DNA from: Minwuia sp.
GTDB taxonomy: Bacteria > Pseudomonadota > Alphaproteobacteria > Minwuiales > Minwuiaceae
DNA length: 64,000 bases
Direction of reading: 5' to 3'
Assembly: GCA_029210175.1 (NCBI GenBank)
Contig: JARGPL010000001.1
Span: 85,372-149,371, forward strand
Shown here: positions 1 to 8,831 of the stretch, in pieces
Layout: each line of letters begins with the position of its first letter
Numbering within the stretch: position 1 is the stretch's first letter
Program-made: the position numbers and the translations under genes
The notes under the pieces: model-generated
What the model saw: only the letters and a program-made list of their open reading frames with translations
Databases searched by the model: none
What the model was told of the DNA's origin: nothing

Positions 1-232
1 GCAGCGCCCAGCGCAGATGACCGGCCTTGTCGGCGCGCCGCTTCATCTCGGCCAGCAGTTCTTCCCATTCTTCCTTCGGGCGTCCGCCGTTGTCCCAGTC
101 GGTACGCTCATATTCGCGCCGATGGTCGAAGAACTTGATGTTCTCCTCCTCCAGCGGCTTGATCTCCTTCTCGATGAAGGCATCCAGCACGCCGATATAG
201 TCGCTGATCTCGCGTGGTATCGTGAAGTCCAT
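1..232 (-). CDS. Acyl-CoA dehydrogenase, N-terminal part (cut by window edge)
   Basis: The first 77 codons of a minus-strand gene are visible; the rest lies left of the window. The start ATG is at 232-230. The protein begins MDFTIPREISDYIGVLDAF and continues with an acidic and basic helical stretch (EKEIKPLEEEN), then a WDNGGRPKEEW segment. This matches the N-terminal alpha-helical domain of acyl-CoA dehydrogenases, FAD enzymes that introduce the alpha-beta double bond in acyl-CoA substrates. No catalytic residue is visible in this fragment, so substrate class cannot be judged. It is transcribed in the same direction as, and about 60 bp downstream of, the quinone-oxidoreductase-like gene at 296-1276, so the two may share an operon. 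Confidence 0.75.
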   Translation of the reverse strand, partial: MDFTIPREISDYIGVLDAFIEKEIKPLEEENIKFFDHRREYERTDWDNGGRPKEEWEELLAEMKRRADKAGHLRWAL

Positions 233-295
233 GGTTGACCCTCCCCCGGGGTGTGATTTCTTGCGAATGCCGCGACAGCTGCCGACAGCCCGCAC

Positions 296-1276
296 TCAAT
301 CCATTCGAATGACCAGCTTGCCCACGGCCCGCCGGTCACGCATGGCGCGGAAGGCGTCGATGCCATTCTCCAGGTCATAGGTGCCGCCGATATGCGGACG
401 CAATGCACCAGCGGACCAGAGGTCCATCATGGCCGCGATGTTGGCCTTGCAGCGATCGGGGAACCTGCGCGAAAAGCCCTGGTAGGCGACACCGATCAGT
501 TCGATCTGCTTGATCAGGATATGGTTCGCAGGCAGTTGCGCGATGTCACCGGCGGCAAAGCCGATGACCAGCATGCGCCCGCCCCAGTTGATGGACCGGA
601 TCGCCTGATGGCTGTAGGCACCTCCGACGGAATCGAAGATCACGTCTGCGCCCTTGCCGTCCGTCAGCGCCTTGATCTGGTGGCGGAGTTCGTCCCCTTC
701 GGCATAGTTCACCAGATCGTCGGCCCCGCGCGCCTTGCAGGCCGCCAGTTTCTCGTCCGAGCTTGCGGCGGCAATGACGCGTGCGCCCCAGGCCTTGCCC
801 GCCTCGACGGTCGCGAGACCTGTGCCGCCGGACGCACCGAGCACCAGCAGCGTTTCCCCCGACTGCAACCGGCCCCGATCCTTCAGCGCATGGTGGATGG
901 TGCCGTAGGTCAGGCAGAAGGCAGCGGCGGTTTCGAAATCCATGGCATCGGGCAGGGGGAACAGCCAGTCCACCGGTGCCACCACATGTTCCGCGAAGCA
1001 GCCGATCCAGGGATGCACTGCGACCCGCTGCCCGATCTGCACGCCCGCGACGCCATCGCCCAGTTTCTCCACGACCCCGGCAGCTTCCATGCCGGGCGCG
1101 AAAGGCGGCTCCCCGCTGTACTGATACTTGCCCTGCGGCATCAGCAGGTCCGGGAAGTTCAGGGACGCCGCGTGAACACGGACCCGTACCTCCCCCGCGC
1201 CGGGTTCCGGCATCGGCAGATCGCCGACCACCAGATCATCGACCGCCCCGATCCTTTCACAGATGATCGCCCGCAC
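296..1276 (-). CDS. NADPH:quinone oxidoreductase-type MDR protein
   Basis: A 326-residue medium-chain dehydrogenase/reductase. I chose GTG at 1276, giving MRAIICERIG, because a strong Shine-Dalgarno (GGGGAGGA) lies four bases upstream and the length fits the family. The open frame extends further but the extra N-terminus is unlike it. The GroES-like N-terminal domain holds LNFPDLLMPQGKYQ and FAPGMEAAGVV. The Rossmann dinucleotide loop is GASGGTGLATVEAGKAWGA. Zinc-ligand cysteines of alcohol dehydrogenases are absent, which puts it with quinone oxidoreductase or zeta-crystallin-like enzymes that use NADPH to reduce quinones or enones. In this neighbourhood of acyl-CoA genes it may act on enoyl thioesters, but that is inference. 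Confidence 0.85.
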   Translation of the reverse strand: MRAIICERIGAVDDLVVGDLPMPEPGAGEVRVRVHAASLNFPDLLMPQGKYQYSGEPPFAPGMEAAGVVEKLGDGVAGVQIGQRVAVHPWIGCFAEHVVAPVDWLFPLPDAMDFETAAAFCLTYGTIHHALKDRGRLQSGETLLVLGASGGTGLATVEAGKAWGARVIAAASSDEKLAACKARGADDLVNYAEGDELRHQIKALTDGKGADVIFDSVGGAYSHQAIRSINWGGRMLVIGFAAGDIAQLPANHILIKQIELIGVAYQGFSRRFPDRCKANIAAMMDLWSAGALRPHIGGTYDLENGIDAFRAMRDRRAVGKLVIRMD

Positions 1277-1437
1277 CGCGTCCTCCCCGACTGTTGCGTC
1301 GCACTTGAAGCGGCCATGAAACCACAGCGGTTTTCGAAAGGGAAACGCAGCGTTTCCCTGTCCCGGCCTTGCCGACATCCCGCCGAACGCGCATCTCTTG
1401 ACCAGCACAGACCAAACGTCGAACCGGAGATTCAGCC

Positions 1438-2076
1438 ATGGCCCTCAGCCGCATTGACCATCTCGCCTTCATCACGCCGGACCTGACCGCCACGACCCGT
1501 TTCTACCGCGACCTGCTGGGGATGGAGCTTTCGCTGGGCATCGGCCATGACGGGTTTCGCCACTATTTCTTCAGGTCTGGCCTGAACTACATCGCTTTCT
1601 TCGCCTACGAAGGCGCTTCCAGCATGACGCGAAAGTTCCACGGCACCCGCACATCAGACCCTGTCGGCTTCGACCATGTCGCCTTCACGGTGGACACGCG
1701 AGAGGAGTTCTTTGCCTGGAAGGACAAGCTGGATGCCGCAGGCGTGGAGGTTACCGGCCCCATCGATCATGGCGCATTCTGGTCGCTGTATTTCTTCGAT
1801 CCCAACAACATTCCGCTGGAGATCGCCTGGAACCTGATCGAGGTGGCAAAGGCCCCCGCCGTTGTCGATGACGAGATACCGGCGATCGTTCACGAAGGGG
1901 CAGAGGCGCAGCCGGGTCACTGGCCCGAGGTCACGCAGCGCACCGCCCTGGCCGACATGGTGCCTGCCAAGCCTGGTAATGCCTTCGCCCTGCGCAAGGA
2001 ACTGCTGGCCAGCGGTCAGGGTCGATTGACGGACGGCGCCCGTGAAGCACTGGCGGCAATTGGTGAAGACGTCTGA
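1438..2076 (+). CDS. VOC (glyoxalase/dioxygenase superfamily) protein
   Basis: A 212-residue protein with a vicinal-oxygen-chelate module in roughly residues 1-128. The N-terminus MALSRIDHLAFITPDLTAT and the downstream FYRDLLGMEL are the usual first beta-alpha unit. FDHVAFTVDTREEF opens the second unit, and YFFDPNNIPLEIAW closes it with the conserved glutamate. The last 80 residues form a tail rich in acidic residues and alanine with no domain I recognise. VOC proteins bind a divalent metal and act as lyases, isomerases, dioxygenases or resistance proteins; the substrate cannot be inferred. It is divergent from the MDR gene on its left and convergent with the AidB-type gene on its right, so it is probably monocistronic. 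Confidence 0.8.
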   Translation: MALSRIDHLAFITPDLTATTRFYRDLLGMELSLGIGHDGFRHYFFRSGLNYIAFFAYEGASSMTRKFHGTRTSDPVGFDHVAFTVDTREEFFAWKDKLDAAGVEVTGPIDHGAFWSLYFFDPNNIPLEIAWNLIEVAKAPAVVDDEIPAIVHEGAEAQPGHWPEVTQRTALADMVPAKPGNAFALRKELLASGQGRLTDGAREALAAIGEDV

Positions 2077-2098
2077 AGGCTCAGGGCTGTTTCAGCGT

Positions 2099-3772
2099 TC
2101 AACCTGCCGCAACCGGTGTCGCCCGGTCGATCAGGGGTTGCAGGTCGAGGCCGGGTTCCAGAGTGCCGAAGGTGTGACCCCAGCCGCCGTCCAGACGGCT
2201 GGCGAGAAAGGCTTCGGCGACTGCCGTTGGCCCTGCCGCCGTCAGCAGGCTGGCCTGCAGTGTCAGGGCCATGTGCTCCACCACCGCGCGGGCGCGGAAC
2301 TCGATATCGTCGAGGCGGCCAAGTTCACTCTCCATGTGGTCGATGGCGCGATCCAGCCGTGTATCCCGGCCCCTGGCCGTGCCGATTTCCGCCATGAAGG
2401 CCGCGACCGATTCCGGTTCCCGCTGCATGGCCCGCAGCACGTCCAGGCAGATGACGTTGCCTGACCCCTCCCAGATGCCGTTCAGCGGTGACTCCCGGTA
2501 CAGGCGCGGCAGGATCGATTCTTCCACATATCCGGCGCCGCCCAGACATTCCATGGCTTCACCGACCACGACACCAACCCGCTTGCAGGTCCAGTACTTG
2601 CCGACAGCGACGGCGAGGCGGGAGAAGGCAGCCGCCTGCGGATCGGTGGCGGCTTCATCGAAGGCGCGGGCGAGGCGCATGGACAGCACGGTCGCCGCTT
2701 CCTGTTCCAGCGACAGGTCCGCCAGCACGTTGCGCATCAATGGCTGCTGCGACAGCTTGCGCTGGAACGCCATGCGGTTCTCCACATGGTGCCCGGCCTG
2801 GATCACCGCCTGGCGCATCAGCGATGTCGATCCGGTCGCACAGTCCAGCCGTGTGTGGGTCACCATGTTGATGATGGTGCGAACGCCACGGCCCTCTTCG
2901 CCGATCATCATGGCCTCGGCGGCGTGATATTCGATCTCGCTGGACGCATTCGACTTGTTGCCCAGCTTGTCCTTCAGGCGCTGCAGGTGGATGCCGTTGC
3001 GGGCGCCGTCCTGGCGCCAGCGCGGCACCAGAAAGCAGGAAACGCCGCCCTGTTCGGTATAGGCGAGGGTCAGGAAGGCATCGCACATGGGGGCGGAACA
3101 GAACCACTTGTGGCCGGTCAGGTCATAGATCTCCCCCGGACCCTGCCGCCCCCGTGCAACGGCTCGGGTGGTGTTGGCGCGAATGTCCGAACCGCCCTGC
3201 TTTTCCGTCATTGCCATGCCGATGGTCAGGCCGGTCTTCGATGTGGCGGGGATGGATCGACTGTCATAGTCGCGGCTGACACTGCCCTGCAGCCAGAACT
3301 GCATCGCTTCGGGCTGCATCTCCAGCGCCGGTCTGGCGGCGTAGGTCATGGTCAGCGGGCAGCAGACGCCGGATTCCACCTGATACATCATGTAATGCAT
3401 GGCGGTGTGGATGACGTGGCCGCCGGTCTCTCCCTCCCAGGGAATTGCGTGCTGCCCATGTTTCATGCCCAGGGCCATCAGCGCGTGATAGCTGGGGTGA
3501 AACTCCGCCTCATCCATGCGCCGTCCGAACCTGTCATGGGTTTTCAGCACCGGGGGACAGGCATTGGCCAGTCGCCCGTGTTCGATGTTTTCCGCCCGCC
3601 CCAGTTCACTGCCATAGGCATCGACTTCCGCGCGCATGCCGTCACCGCCCTCTCGCGACAGCGCCTCCATCAGGGCGGAGTCCGTGCGGAACAGGTTGTA
3701 GTCTTCCAGCGGCGGCGGCTGGTTGAACACCTCATGGGTTGCCAGATCGGCCTGCGGGTTCAGGTCGGCCAT
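2099..3772 (-). CDS. aidB: AidB-type acyl-CoA dehydrogenase family protein
   Basis: A 557-residue flavoprotein of the AidB branch of the acyl-CoA dehydrogenase superfamily. The start MADLNPQADLATHEVFNQPP and the following LEDYNLFRTDSALMEAL are typical of E. coli AidB (541 aa), as is the extended N-terminal region before the dehydrogenase core. Core motifs include AMTEKQGGSDIRANTTRA, LTGHKWFCSAPMCDAFL, and near the C-terminus ECLGGAGYVEESILPRLYRE and WEGSGNVICLDVLRAM. AidB in E. coli belongs to the adaptive response to alkylating agents and binds DNA. Here no ada or alkB lies nearby, so a role in acyl-CoA oxidation is also possible. The reading frame extends upstream of this ATG, but that part is antisense to the M20 gene and unlike the family. 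It is divergent from the M20 deacylase across a 90-bp gap. Confidence 0.85.
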   Translation of the reverse strand: MADLNPQADLATHEVFNQPPPLEDYNLFRTDSALMEALSREGGDGMRAEVDAYGSELGRAENIEHGRLANACPPVLKTHDRFGRRMDEAEFHPSYHALMALGMKHGQHAIPWEGETGGHVIHTAMHYMMYQVESGVCCPLTMTYAARPALEMQPEAMQFWLQGSVSRDYDSRSIPATSKTGLTIGMAMTEKQGGSDIRANTTRAVARGRQGPGEIYDLTGHKWFCSAPMCDAFLTLAYTEQGGVSCFLVPRWRQDGARNGIHLQRLKDKLGNKSNASSEIEYHAAEAMMIGEEGRGVRTIINMVTHTRLDCATGSTSLMRQAVIQAGHHVENRMAFQRKLSQQPLMRNVLADLSLEQEAATVLSMRLARAFDEAATDPQAAAFSRLAVAVGKYWTCKRVGVVVGEAMECLGGAGYVEESILPRLYRESPLNGIWEGSGNVICLDVLRAMQREPESVAAFMAEIGTARGRDTRLDRAIDHMESELGRLDDIEFRARAVVEHMALTLQASLLTAAGPTAVAEAFLASRLDGGWGHTFGTLEPGLDLQPLIDRATPVAAG

Positions 3773-3862
3773 CGAGATTCCTCCCTTGTCGCGGCATGCA
3801 TATGGGCGCGAGTATGCGGTCAGGCAGTGCCGGATGGCAATCTGATGGGGAGACGGCTTTTG

Positions 3863-5143
3863 ATGGTTGAACAGGAACTCGCGGCACGGATCGTGGCGGA
3901 GGTGGATCGTGGCTTCGATGCACAGGTTGCCTTCACCCGGGATCTCGTGCGCTACCCGTCGCAGCGTGGTCAGGAACATACGGCACAGGACTTCCTGCAT
4001 GACGCATTCGCGGAGCGCGGCCTGAAGATGGACCGCTGGACCATCGATGTGGCGGATATCGAGAACCATCCGGGATTTTCGCCGGTCAACGTGTCGTACG
4101 ACAATGCGGTCAACGTCGTCGGCACGCATCGTCCGCGCGATGAAACAGGGCGGTCGCTGATCCTGAACGGCCATGTGGACGTGGTGCCGGTCGGGCCGAT
4201 GGACATGTGGACCACGCCGCCATACGAGCCGCGGATCGAAGGCGACTGGCTCTATGGCCGTGGCTCCGGCGACATGAAGGCGGGGATCGCCGCCAATCTC
4301 TATGCACTCGACGCCCTGAAGCGGGCGGGGGTGCAGCCCGCCGCGACGCTGTACATGCAGTCGGTGACGGAGGAGGAATGCACCGGCAACGGCGCGCTCG
4401 CCTGCCTGACAAGGGGCTATCACGCGGATGCGGTGCTGATCACGGAGCCGACGCACGACTGCCTGGTGCGCGCCAACGTCGGTGTGCTCTGGTTTCAGGT
4501 GGAGGTGCGGGGCCGCCCCGCCCACGTCTATGAATCCACGGTCGGATCCAGCGCCATCATTGCCGCCTACAGCCTGATCAATGCCCTGCAGGGTCTCGAA
4601 ACGGAGATGAATGCGGAAAAGGGCGACCACAGGTACTTCGAGGACCACGGGAAGCCCATCACGATCAATGTGGGCAAGATCGCTGGCGGTGACTGGGCAT
4701 CGTCTGTTCCTGCCTGGTGTCGCTTCGATGTGCGCGCCGGCATCTATCCCGGCACCTCGGTGGAGGAAGCCAAGCAGCGGGTGGAACAGGCCCTGCGCGC
4801 TGTCTGCATCGACGATCCGTTCCTGTCGAACCATCCGCCGAGCGTTACCTACAATGGCTTCACGGCGGAGGGCTATACGCTGGAACCGGGGTCGGATGCG
4901 GAGGCCTGCCTGGCCGCCGCCCATCAGAAGGTGCGTGACGTTGCCCTGACGGACGCGACCATGCCCGCCTACCTGGATGCACGGGTCGCCGTCCTCTATG
5001 ACGACACACCGGCGCTTGTCTACGGGCCTGTGTCGGAACATATCCATGGCTTCGATGAACGTGTCAGTCTGAGCTCGACGCGGGAGGTGACGCGCACGGT
5101 GGCCCTGTTCATGGCCGACTGGTGCGGTGTCGAGACCGTCTGA
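3863..5143 (+). CDS. M20-family ArgE/DapE-type deacylase
   Basis: A 426-residue zinc-dependent amidohydrolase of the M20 family. The start MVEQELAARIV is preceded by GGGGAGA nine bases upstream. Metal-ligand motifs are in place: LNGHVDVVPVG (His104, Asp106), YGRGSGDMKAGI (Asp137), SVTEEECTGNG (Glu171/Glu172), and a later acidic motif at TEPTHDC. The lid dimerisation domain carries RGRPAHVYES. Enzymes of this group hydrolyse N-acyl amino acids such as acetylornithine, succinyl-diaminopimelate or carbamoyl amino acids. This one does not sit in an arginine or lysine locus, so catabolic N-acyl amino acid cleavage is more likely. The quinone-oxidoreductase-type gene follows 37 bp downstream, suggesting cotranscription. 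Confidence 0.85.
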   Translation: MVEQELAARIVAEVDRGFDAQVAFTRDLVRYPSQRGQEHTAQDFLHDAFAERGLKMDRWTIDVADIENHPGFSPVNVSYDNAVNVVGTHRPRDETGRSLILNGHVDVVPVGPMDMWTTPPYEPRIEGDWLYGRGSGDMKAGIAANLYALDALKRAGVQPAATLYMQSVTEEECTGNGALACLTRGYHADAVLITEPTHDCLVRANVGVLWFQVEVRGRPAHVYESTVGSSAIIAAYSLINALQGLETEMNAEKGDHRYFEDHGKPITINVGKIAGGDWASSVPAWCRFDVRAGIYPGTSVEEAKQRVEQALRAVCIDDPFLSNHPPSVTYNGFTAEGYTLEPGSDAEACLAAAHQKVRDVALTDATMPAYLDARVAVLYDDTPALVYGPVSEHIHGFDERVSLSSTREVTRTVALFMADWCGVETV

Positions 5144-5180
5144 TCAGCCCGAAAATACTGGAAAACTGGGGAGCGAATTG

Positions 5181-6191
5181 ATGAAGGCAGCAGTGCTGAC
5201 GACGCCGGGGATTGCCAATCTCGTGGTGCAGGACTTACCCGAGCCCGAACCCGGCCCGGGTGAGGTCAAGGTGCGCATCCGCGCCAGCTCCATCAACTAC
5301 CGTGATCTGGTCACGGTTGAAGGTGGATACGGCAAGAAGCAGAAGCAGGAAGGCCTGATTCCCATGTCGGACGGCGCCGGGGAGGTCGTGTCCGTGGGTG
5401 ATGGCGTGACGGCGTTCGGCGTGGGTGACCGGGTGACGCCGATGTTCTTCACGGACTGGCTGGGCGGCGAACCGAACGGCCCTGCCATGGCCCGCGCCCT
5501 TGGGGGGTCAGCGCAGGGCTGTGCAGCCGAATTCGCCTGCTTCCCGGCACACGGGTTGGTGCACACGCCGGACTATCTGACCGACGCCGAAGCCGCGAGT
5601 ACGGTCTGTGCGGGCCTGACCGCCTGGCAGGCAGTTGTCGAACAGGGGCGCATCCGTCCCGGCGACTGGGTGCTGACCCAGGGCACCGGCGGGGTGTCGG
5701 TCTTCGCGCTGCAGTTCGCCAAGGCCATGGGCGCACGGGTCATTGCCACCACCTCGTCGGATGCCAAGGCAGAGCGTCTGCGGGAACTGGGCGCGGATCA
5801 TGTGCTGAACTATCGCGACATCCCGGACTGGGGCAAGGCGGCGAAGAGCCTGACCGGTGGGGCCGGTGTCGATCTGGTGGTGGAGGTCGGCGGTGCCGGG
5901 ACCCTGAACCAGTCGCTGCGCGCCATCCAGATCGGCGGCACGATTGCCATGATCGGCATCCTCGCCGGGCAGACCAGCGAGATCAACATGGGCTTCGTGC
6001 TGATGACCAACAGCCGCATCCAGGGGATCACGGTGGGCAGCCGGGAAATGCATCAGGCCATGTATCGGGCCATGGAAGCGCATGAGATCAAGCCTGTCAT
6101 CTCCGACACCTTCTCCCTCGACGAGATCTGCGAGGCCATGGCCTTCCAGCAATCCGGCCGCCATTTCGGCAAGGTCGCGCTGACGTTCTGA
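5181..6191 (+). CDS. Zinc-free MDR alcohol dehydrogenase/quinone oxidoreductase
   Basis: A 336-residue MDR protein starting MKAAVLTTPGIANLVVQDLP, with a GGGGAG ribosome site just upstream. The GroES-like domain includes SSINYRDLVTVEGGYG and IPMSDGAGEVVSVGDGV. The NADPH-binding loop is TQGTGGVSVFALQFAKAMGA. Conserved zinc cysteines are missing, and the segment FFTDWLGGEPNGPAMARALGG is typical of a bacterial branch annotated as NAD(P)-dependent alcohol dehydrogenase with unknown substrate. It lies 37 bp after the M20 gene in the same direction and ends at a strong bidirectional hairpin, so M20 and this gene probably form a two-gene unit. It differs in sequence from the MDR gene at 296-1276. Confidence 0.85.
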   Translation: MKAAVLTTPGIANLVVQDLPEPEPGPGEVKVRIRASSINYRDLVTVEGGYGKKQKQEGLIPMSDGAGEVVSVGDGVTAFGVGDRVTPMFFTDWLGGEPNGPAMARALGGSAQGCAAEFACFPAHGLVHTPDYLTDAEAASTVCAGLTAWQAVVEQGRIRPGDWVLTQGTGGVSVFALQFAKAMGARVIATTSSDAKAERLRELGADHVLNYRDIPDWGKAAKSLTGGAGVDLVVEVGGAGTLNQSLRAIQIGGTIAMIGILAGQTSEINMGFVLMTNSRIQGITVGSREMHQAMYRAMEAHEIKPVISDTFSLDEICEAMAFQQSGRHFGKVALTF

Positions 6192-6242
6192 GATCCCGGG
6201 CGACGGTCCGACCGGCATTTCGCCTGTCATGCCGTCAGCACG

Positions 6243-6280
6243 AAAAAGGGCCACGCTCCGTCTGGAACGTGGCCCTTTCT
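6243..6280. terminator. Bidirectional rho-independent terminator
   Basis: A perfect 11-bp stem, AAAGGGCCACG at 6245-6255 with CGTGGCCCTTT at 6268-6278, is flanked by an A run on the left and T-rich sequence on the right. It lies between two convergent genes, the MDR gene ending at 6191 and the acyl-CoA dehydrogenase ending at 6346. The A-stem-T arrangement lets it work for both strands. Confidence 0.85.
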
Positions 6281-6345
6281 CATTGTCCCCTGTCGATGGC
6301 TGCCTGGCCGGGAGGCGAACCCCCCGGCCCCGCAGCTTCGTCAGG

Positions 6346-7557
6346 TCAGTTCCAGCGGCGGATTTCCAGCCGTGCAAGCTGATCGCGATGCACCTCGTCC
6401 GGGCCGTCGGCCAGACGCAGGGTCCGCTGATGCGCGTACATGTTGGCGGTTCCGAAATCGGTGGTGACACCGCCGGCACCGTGGGCCTGAATGGCCCAAT
6501 CGGTGACCCTGCAGGCCATGTTCGGCACGGAAACCTTGATGCCCGCAATTTCCTTGCGCGCTTCCTTGTTGCCGACCGTGTCCATCTTCCACGCGGTGTA
6601 GAGAACATGCAGGCGGCACTGATCGATCATGATCCGCGCCTCAGCGATCCGCTCGCGCCAGACGGACTGCTCGATGACCGGCTTGCCGAAGGCCACGCGG
6701 GACTTCAGGCGCTTGATGGTCAGTTCGAGCGCGCGTTCGGACACCCCGATGGAGCGCATGCAGTGATGGATACGTCCCGGGCCGAGCCGCCCCTGGGCGA
6801 TCTCGAAGCCGCGGCCTTCACCCAGCAGGATGTCGTTCACGGGTACGCGCACATTGTCGAACTCAACCTCCCCATGGCCGTGCGGGGCATCATCGTAGCC
6901 AAACACCGGCAGCATCCGCTTCACGGTCACGCCCTTGGCGTCACGCGGCACCAGGATCATGGACTGCTGCTTGTGGCGGTCGGGGTTGTCGGGGTCGGTC
7001 TTGCCCATCAGGATCAGCACCTTGCAGCGCGGATCACCGATTCCGGAGGTCCACCACTTGCGACCGTTGATCACGTACTCGTCGCCATCCCGCTCGATAC
7101 GGCAGGCGATGTTGGTGGCATCCGACGATGCGACCTCGGGCTCTGTCATGGCGAAGGCGGAGCGGATCTTGCCATCCAGCAGCGGCTTCAGCCACTTCTC
7201 CTGATGTTCCTTCGTGCCGTAACGGGCCAGCACTTCCATGTTGCCGGTGTCCGGCGCGGAGCAGTTGAAGATCTCGGAGGCATAACGCGAACGCCCCATG
7301 ATCTCGCACAGCGGCGCATAGTCCAGATTGGACATGGAGAAACCATAGGGATTCTCCGGCAGGAACAGGTTCCACAGGCCCTGGGCCTTGGCGATTTCCT
7401 TCAGTTCCTCGGACTTCTGGATCGGCTGCCAGCGGTCACCCTCTGCCAGCTGATCATCCATCAGCTGTTCGTTGGGCATGATGTGCTCGTCCATGAACGC
7501 CTGGATGCGTTCGGCGAGATCGCGCGACAGATCAGACTGTTCGAACATTGCGACCAT
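6346..7557 (-). CDS. Acyl-CoA dehydrogenase, ACAD10/11-like
   Basis: A 403-residue flavoprotein. The start ATG at 7557 has GGGGAG seven bases upstream. Motifs in order: [20 protein letters not shown], the FAD/substrate loop [55 protein letters not shown], and near the C-terminus [14 protein letters not shown] and [15 protein letters not shown]. The WWTSG and DGPDEVH signatures mark the ACAD10/ACAD11 clade, which in animals handles long-chain and hydroxylated acyl-CoAs; the fused kinase domain of those proteins is absent. The enzyme should pass electrons to ETF. It lies downstream of the DMT transporter gene on the same strand with a 159-bp gap, so it probably has its own promoter. Confidence 0.9.
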   Translation of the reverse strand: MVAMFEQSDLSRDLAERIQAFMDEHIMPNEQLMDDQLAEGDRWQPIQKSEELKEIAKAQGLWNLFLPENPYGFSMSNLDYAPLCEIMGRSRYASEIFNCSAPDTGNMEVLARYGTKEHQEKWLKPLLDGKIRSAFAMTEPEVASSDATNIACRIERDGDEYVINGRKWWTSGIGDPRCKVLILMGKTDPDNPDRHKQQSMILVPRDAKGVTVKRMLPVFGYDDAPHGHGEVEFDNVRVPVNDILLGEGRGFEIAQGRLGPGRIHHCMRSIGVSERALELTIKRLKSRVAFGKPVIEQSVWRERIAEARIMIDQCRLHVLYTAWKMDTVGNKEARKEIAGIKVSVPNMACRVTDWAIQAHGAGGVTTDFGTANMYAHQRTLRLADGPDEVHRDQLARLEIRRWN

Positions 7558-7716
7558 TGTTTGTCTCCCCCTTGTACAAGTTTGTCTCTCTCAGTTACTG
7601 CGCGGAGCATAAACAGCCTTCCCCGGCTTGTCAGGGGCAGATCGACCAAACCGGTTGCGCCTGGTCTGCATGGTTCGGATTTCAGGCGGCGGCCTGTCTG
7701 TGACCGTGTCCGCGCG

Positions 7717-8634
7717 TCAGTCCCGGCGTCGGTGGCGCAGTTCCGACACCAGTACACCGGTGGCCATCAGGGCGAGGGCGATCAGGGAATAGATGCCCGG
7801 CTGTTCGCCAAAGAACAACGCTGCCCAGCCAATGGCGGCGATAACGGCCAGATAGTTGAACTGGGCAAAGAAGGTCGGGCCATAGCGCCGCACGATCTCC
7901 GCGAACAGGATGATGAAGACGCCGTTCACGGCGGCCGAGCCCAGGGTTGGCAGCAGCAGATCACCCTCGACCGGCAGATAGGTCTGATCGAACAGCAGCA
8001 TCAGCGGCAGCAGGGACAGCGCCGCACCCAGCAGGAACCCGGCACCCATCACCATGGATGTCGTCTCCGGCGGGCGCAGCAGCGCCGCAGCCACGTTCGC
8101 GATCGCCAGGAAAACCGGCACGATCAGCGCCAGCAGGAACCATGTCACCGCGCCTTCACCCGGCATGGCGCTGTCTGGTGCCAGCACCACGGCGACACCG
8201 GCGAAGCCCAGCAGGATGCCGGCAATGCCGAATATCGACAGGCGGTCGATGCGGGTGAGGATGCTGGCGAGATAGGTGAAGGTCGGCGAAAGCGCGAGCA
8301 CCAGCGAGACGATGGCTGTCGGCAGGTTGGGGCCGACAAAGGTCAGCAATGCCATGGGCAATCCGAAGCCGAACGCGCCCACCACCAGATAGGCCCGGAA
8401 ATAGGCCCAGCCGAAATGCACCCGCTGACCGCGCAGGTTGGCCAGGATGAACAGCACGACCCCGGCAATCGCTGTCTGCCAGAACGCGTGGCCGAAGAAC
8501 GTGGCCCCGGCCCGCGCCGCCAGGTCATTGAATGGAAATACCAGGCCATAGATCAGGGCCGCGGCAATCAGCATGGCTATGGGCAGGACCGCCAGTGTCT
8601 TCACCACCGGGGTCGCCTCCTGCTTCTCGCTCAT
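7717..8634 (-). CDS. DMT-superfamily (EamA) transporter
   Basis: A 305-residue inner-membrane protein with about ten hydrophobic helices in two repeated halves, the layout of EamA-type drug/metabolite transporters. The first half ends near VLAPDSAMPGEGAV and the second begins WFLLALIVPVFLAIANVAAALL. The N-terminus is MSEKQEATPVVKTLAVLPIA, with a short cytoplasmic lead. The C-terminus is basic (LRHRRRD), consistent with a cytoplasmic end. Members export amino acids, nucleotides or small metabolites; the substrate here is unknown. It is divergent from the hydantoinase A gene with a 197-bp intergenic region between them, where promoters for both should lie. Confidence 0.85.
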   Translation of the reverse strand: MSEKQEATPVVKTLAVLPIAMLIAAALIYGLVFPFNDLAARAGATFFGHAFWQTAIAGVVLFILANLRGQRVHFGWAYFRAYLVVGAFGFGLPMALLTFVGPNLPTAIVSLVLALSPTFTYLASILTRIDRLSIFGIAGILLGFAGVAVVLAPDSAMPGEGAVTWFLLALIVPVFLAIANVAAALLRPPETTSMVMGAGFLLGAALSLLPLMLLFDQTYLPVEGDLLLPTLGSAAVNGVFIILFAEIVRRYGPTFFAQFNYLAVIAAIGWAALFFGEQPGIYSLIALALMATGVLVSELRHRRRD

Positions 8635-8831
8635 CTTGCTGTCCCTCCCACCTTGTTATGCACGACAGTGTGACACCTGTTCGCGGCCAGGCCTGTGCGC
8701 GCGGCGCACCTTTTGCTGCATCCGGGCGTATGGCCCCGGTTGCCACCTTGCCAGACGCCGCGCCCGATGCTCGGGTCTGCTGGGGTTGAACCGCAACAGA
8801 TGCTGATGCGGGATTTGGGAGAGGCTTTGCG

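Noticed and set aside
6229..8673. Very long open frame on the plus strand (over 800 codons)
   Set aside because: It is antisense to the ACAD11-like and DMT genes. The product is His/Gln/Asp-rich without any family motif, typical of a shadow frame in GC-rich DNA.
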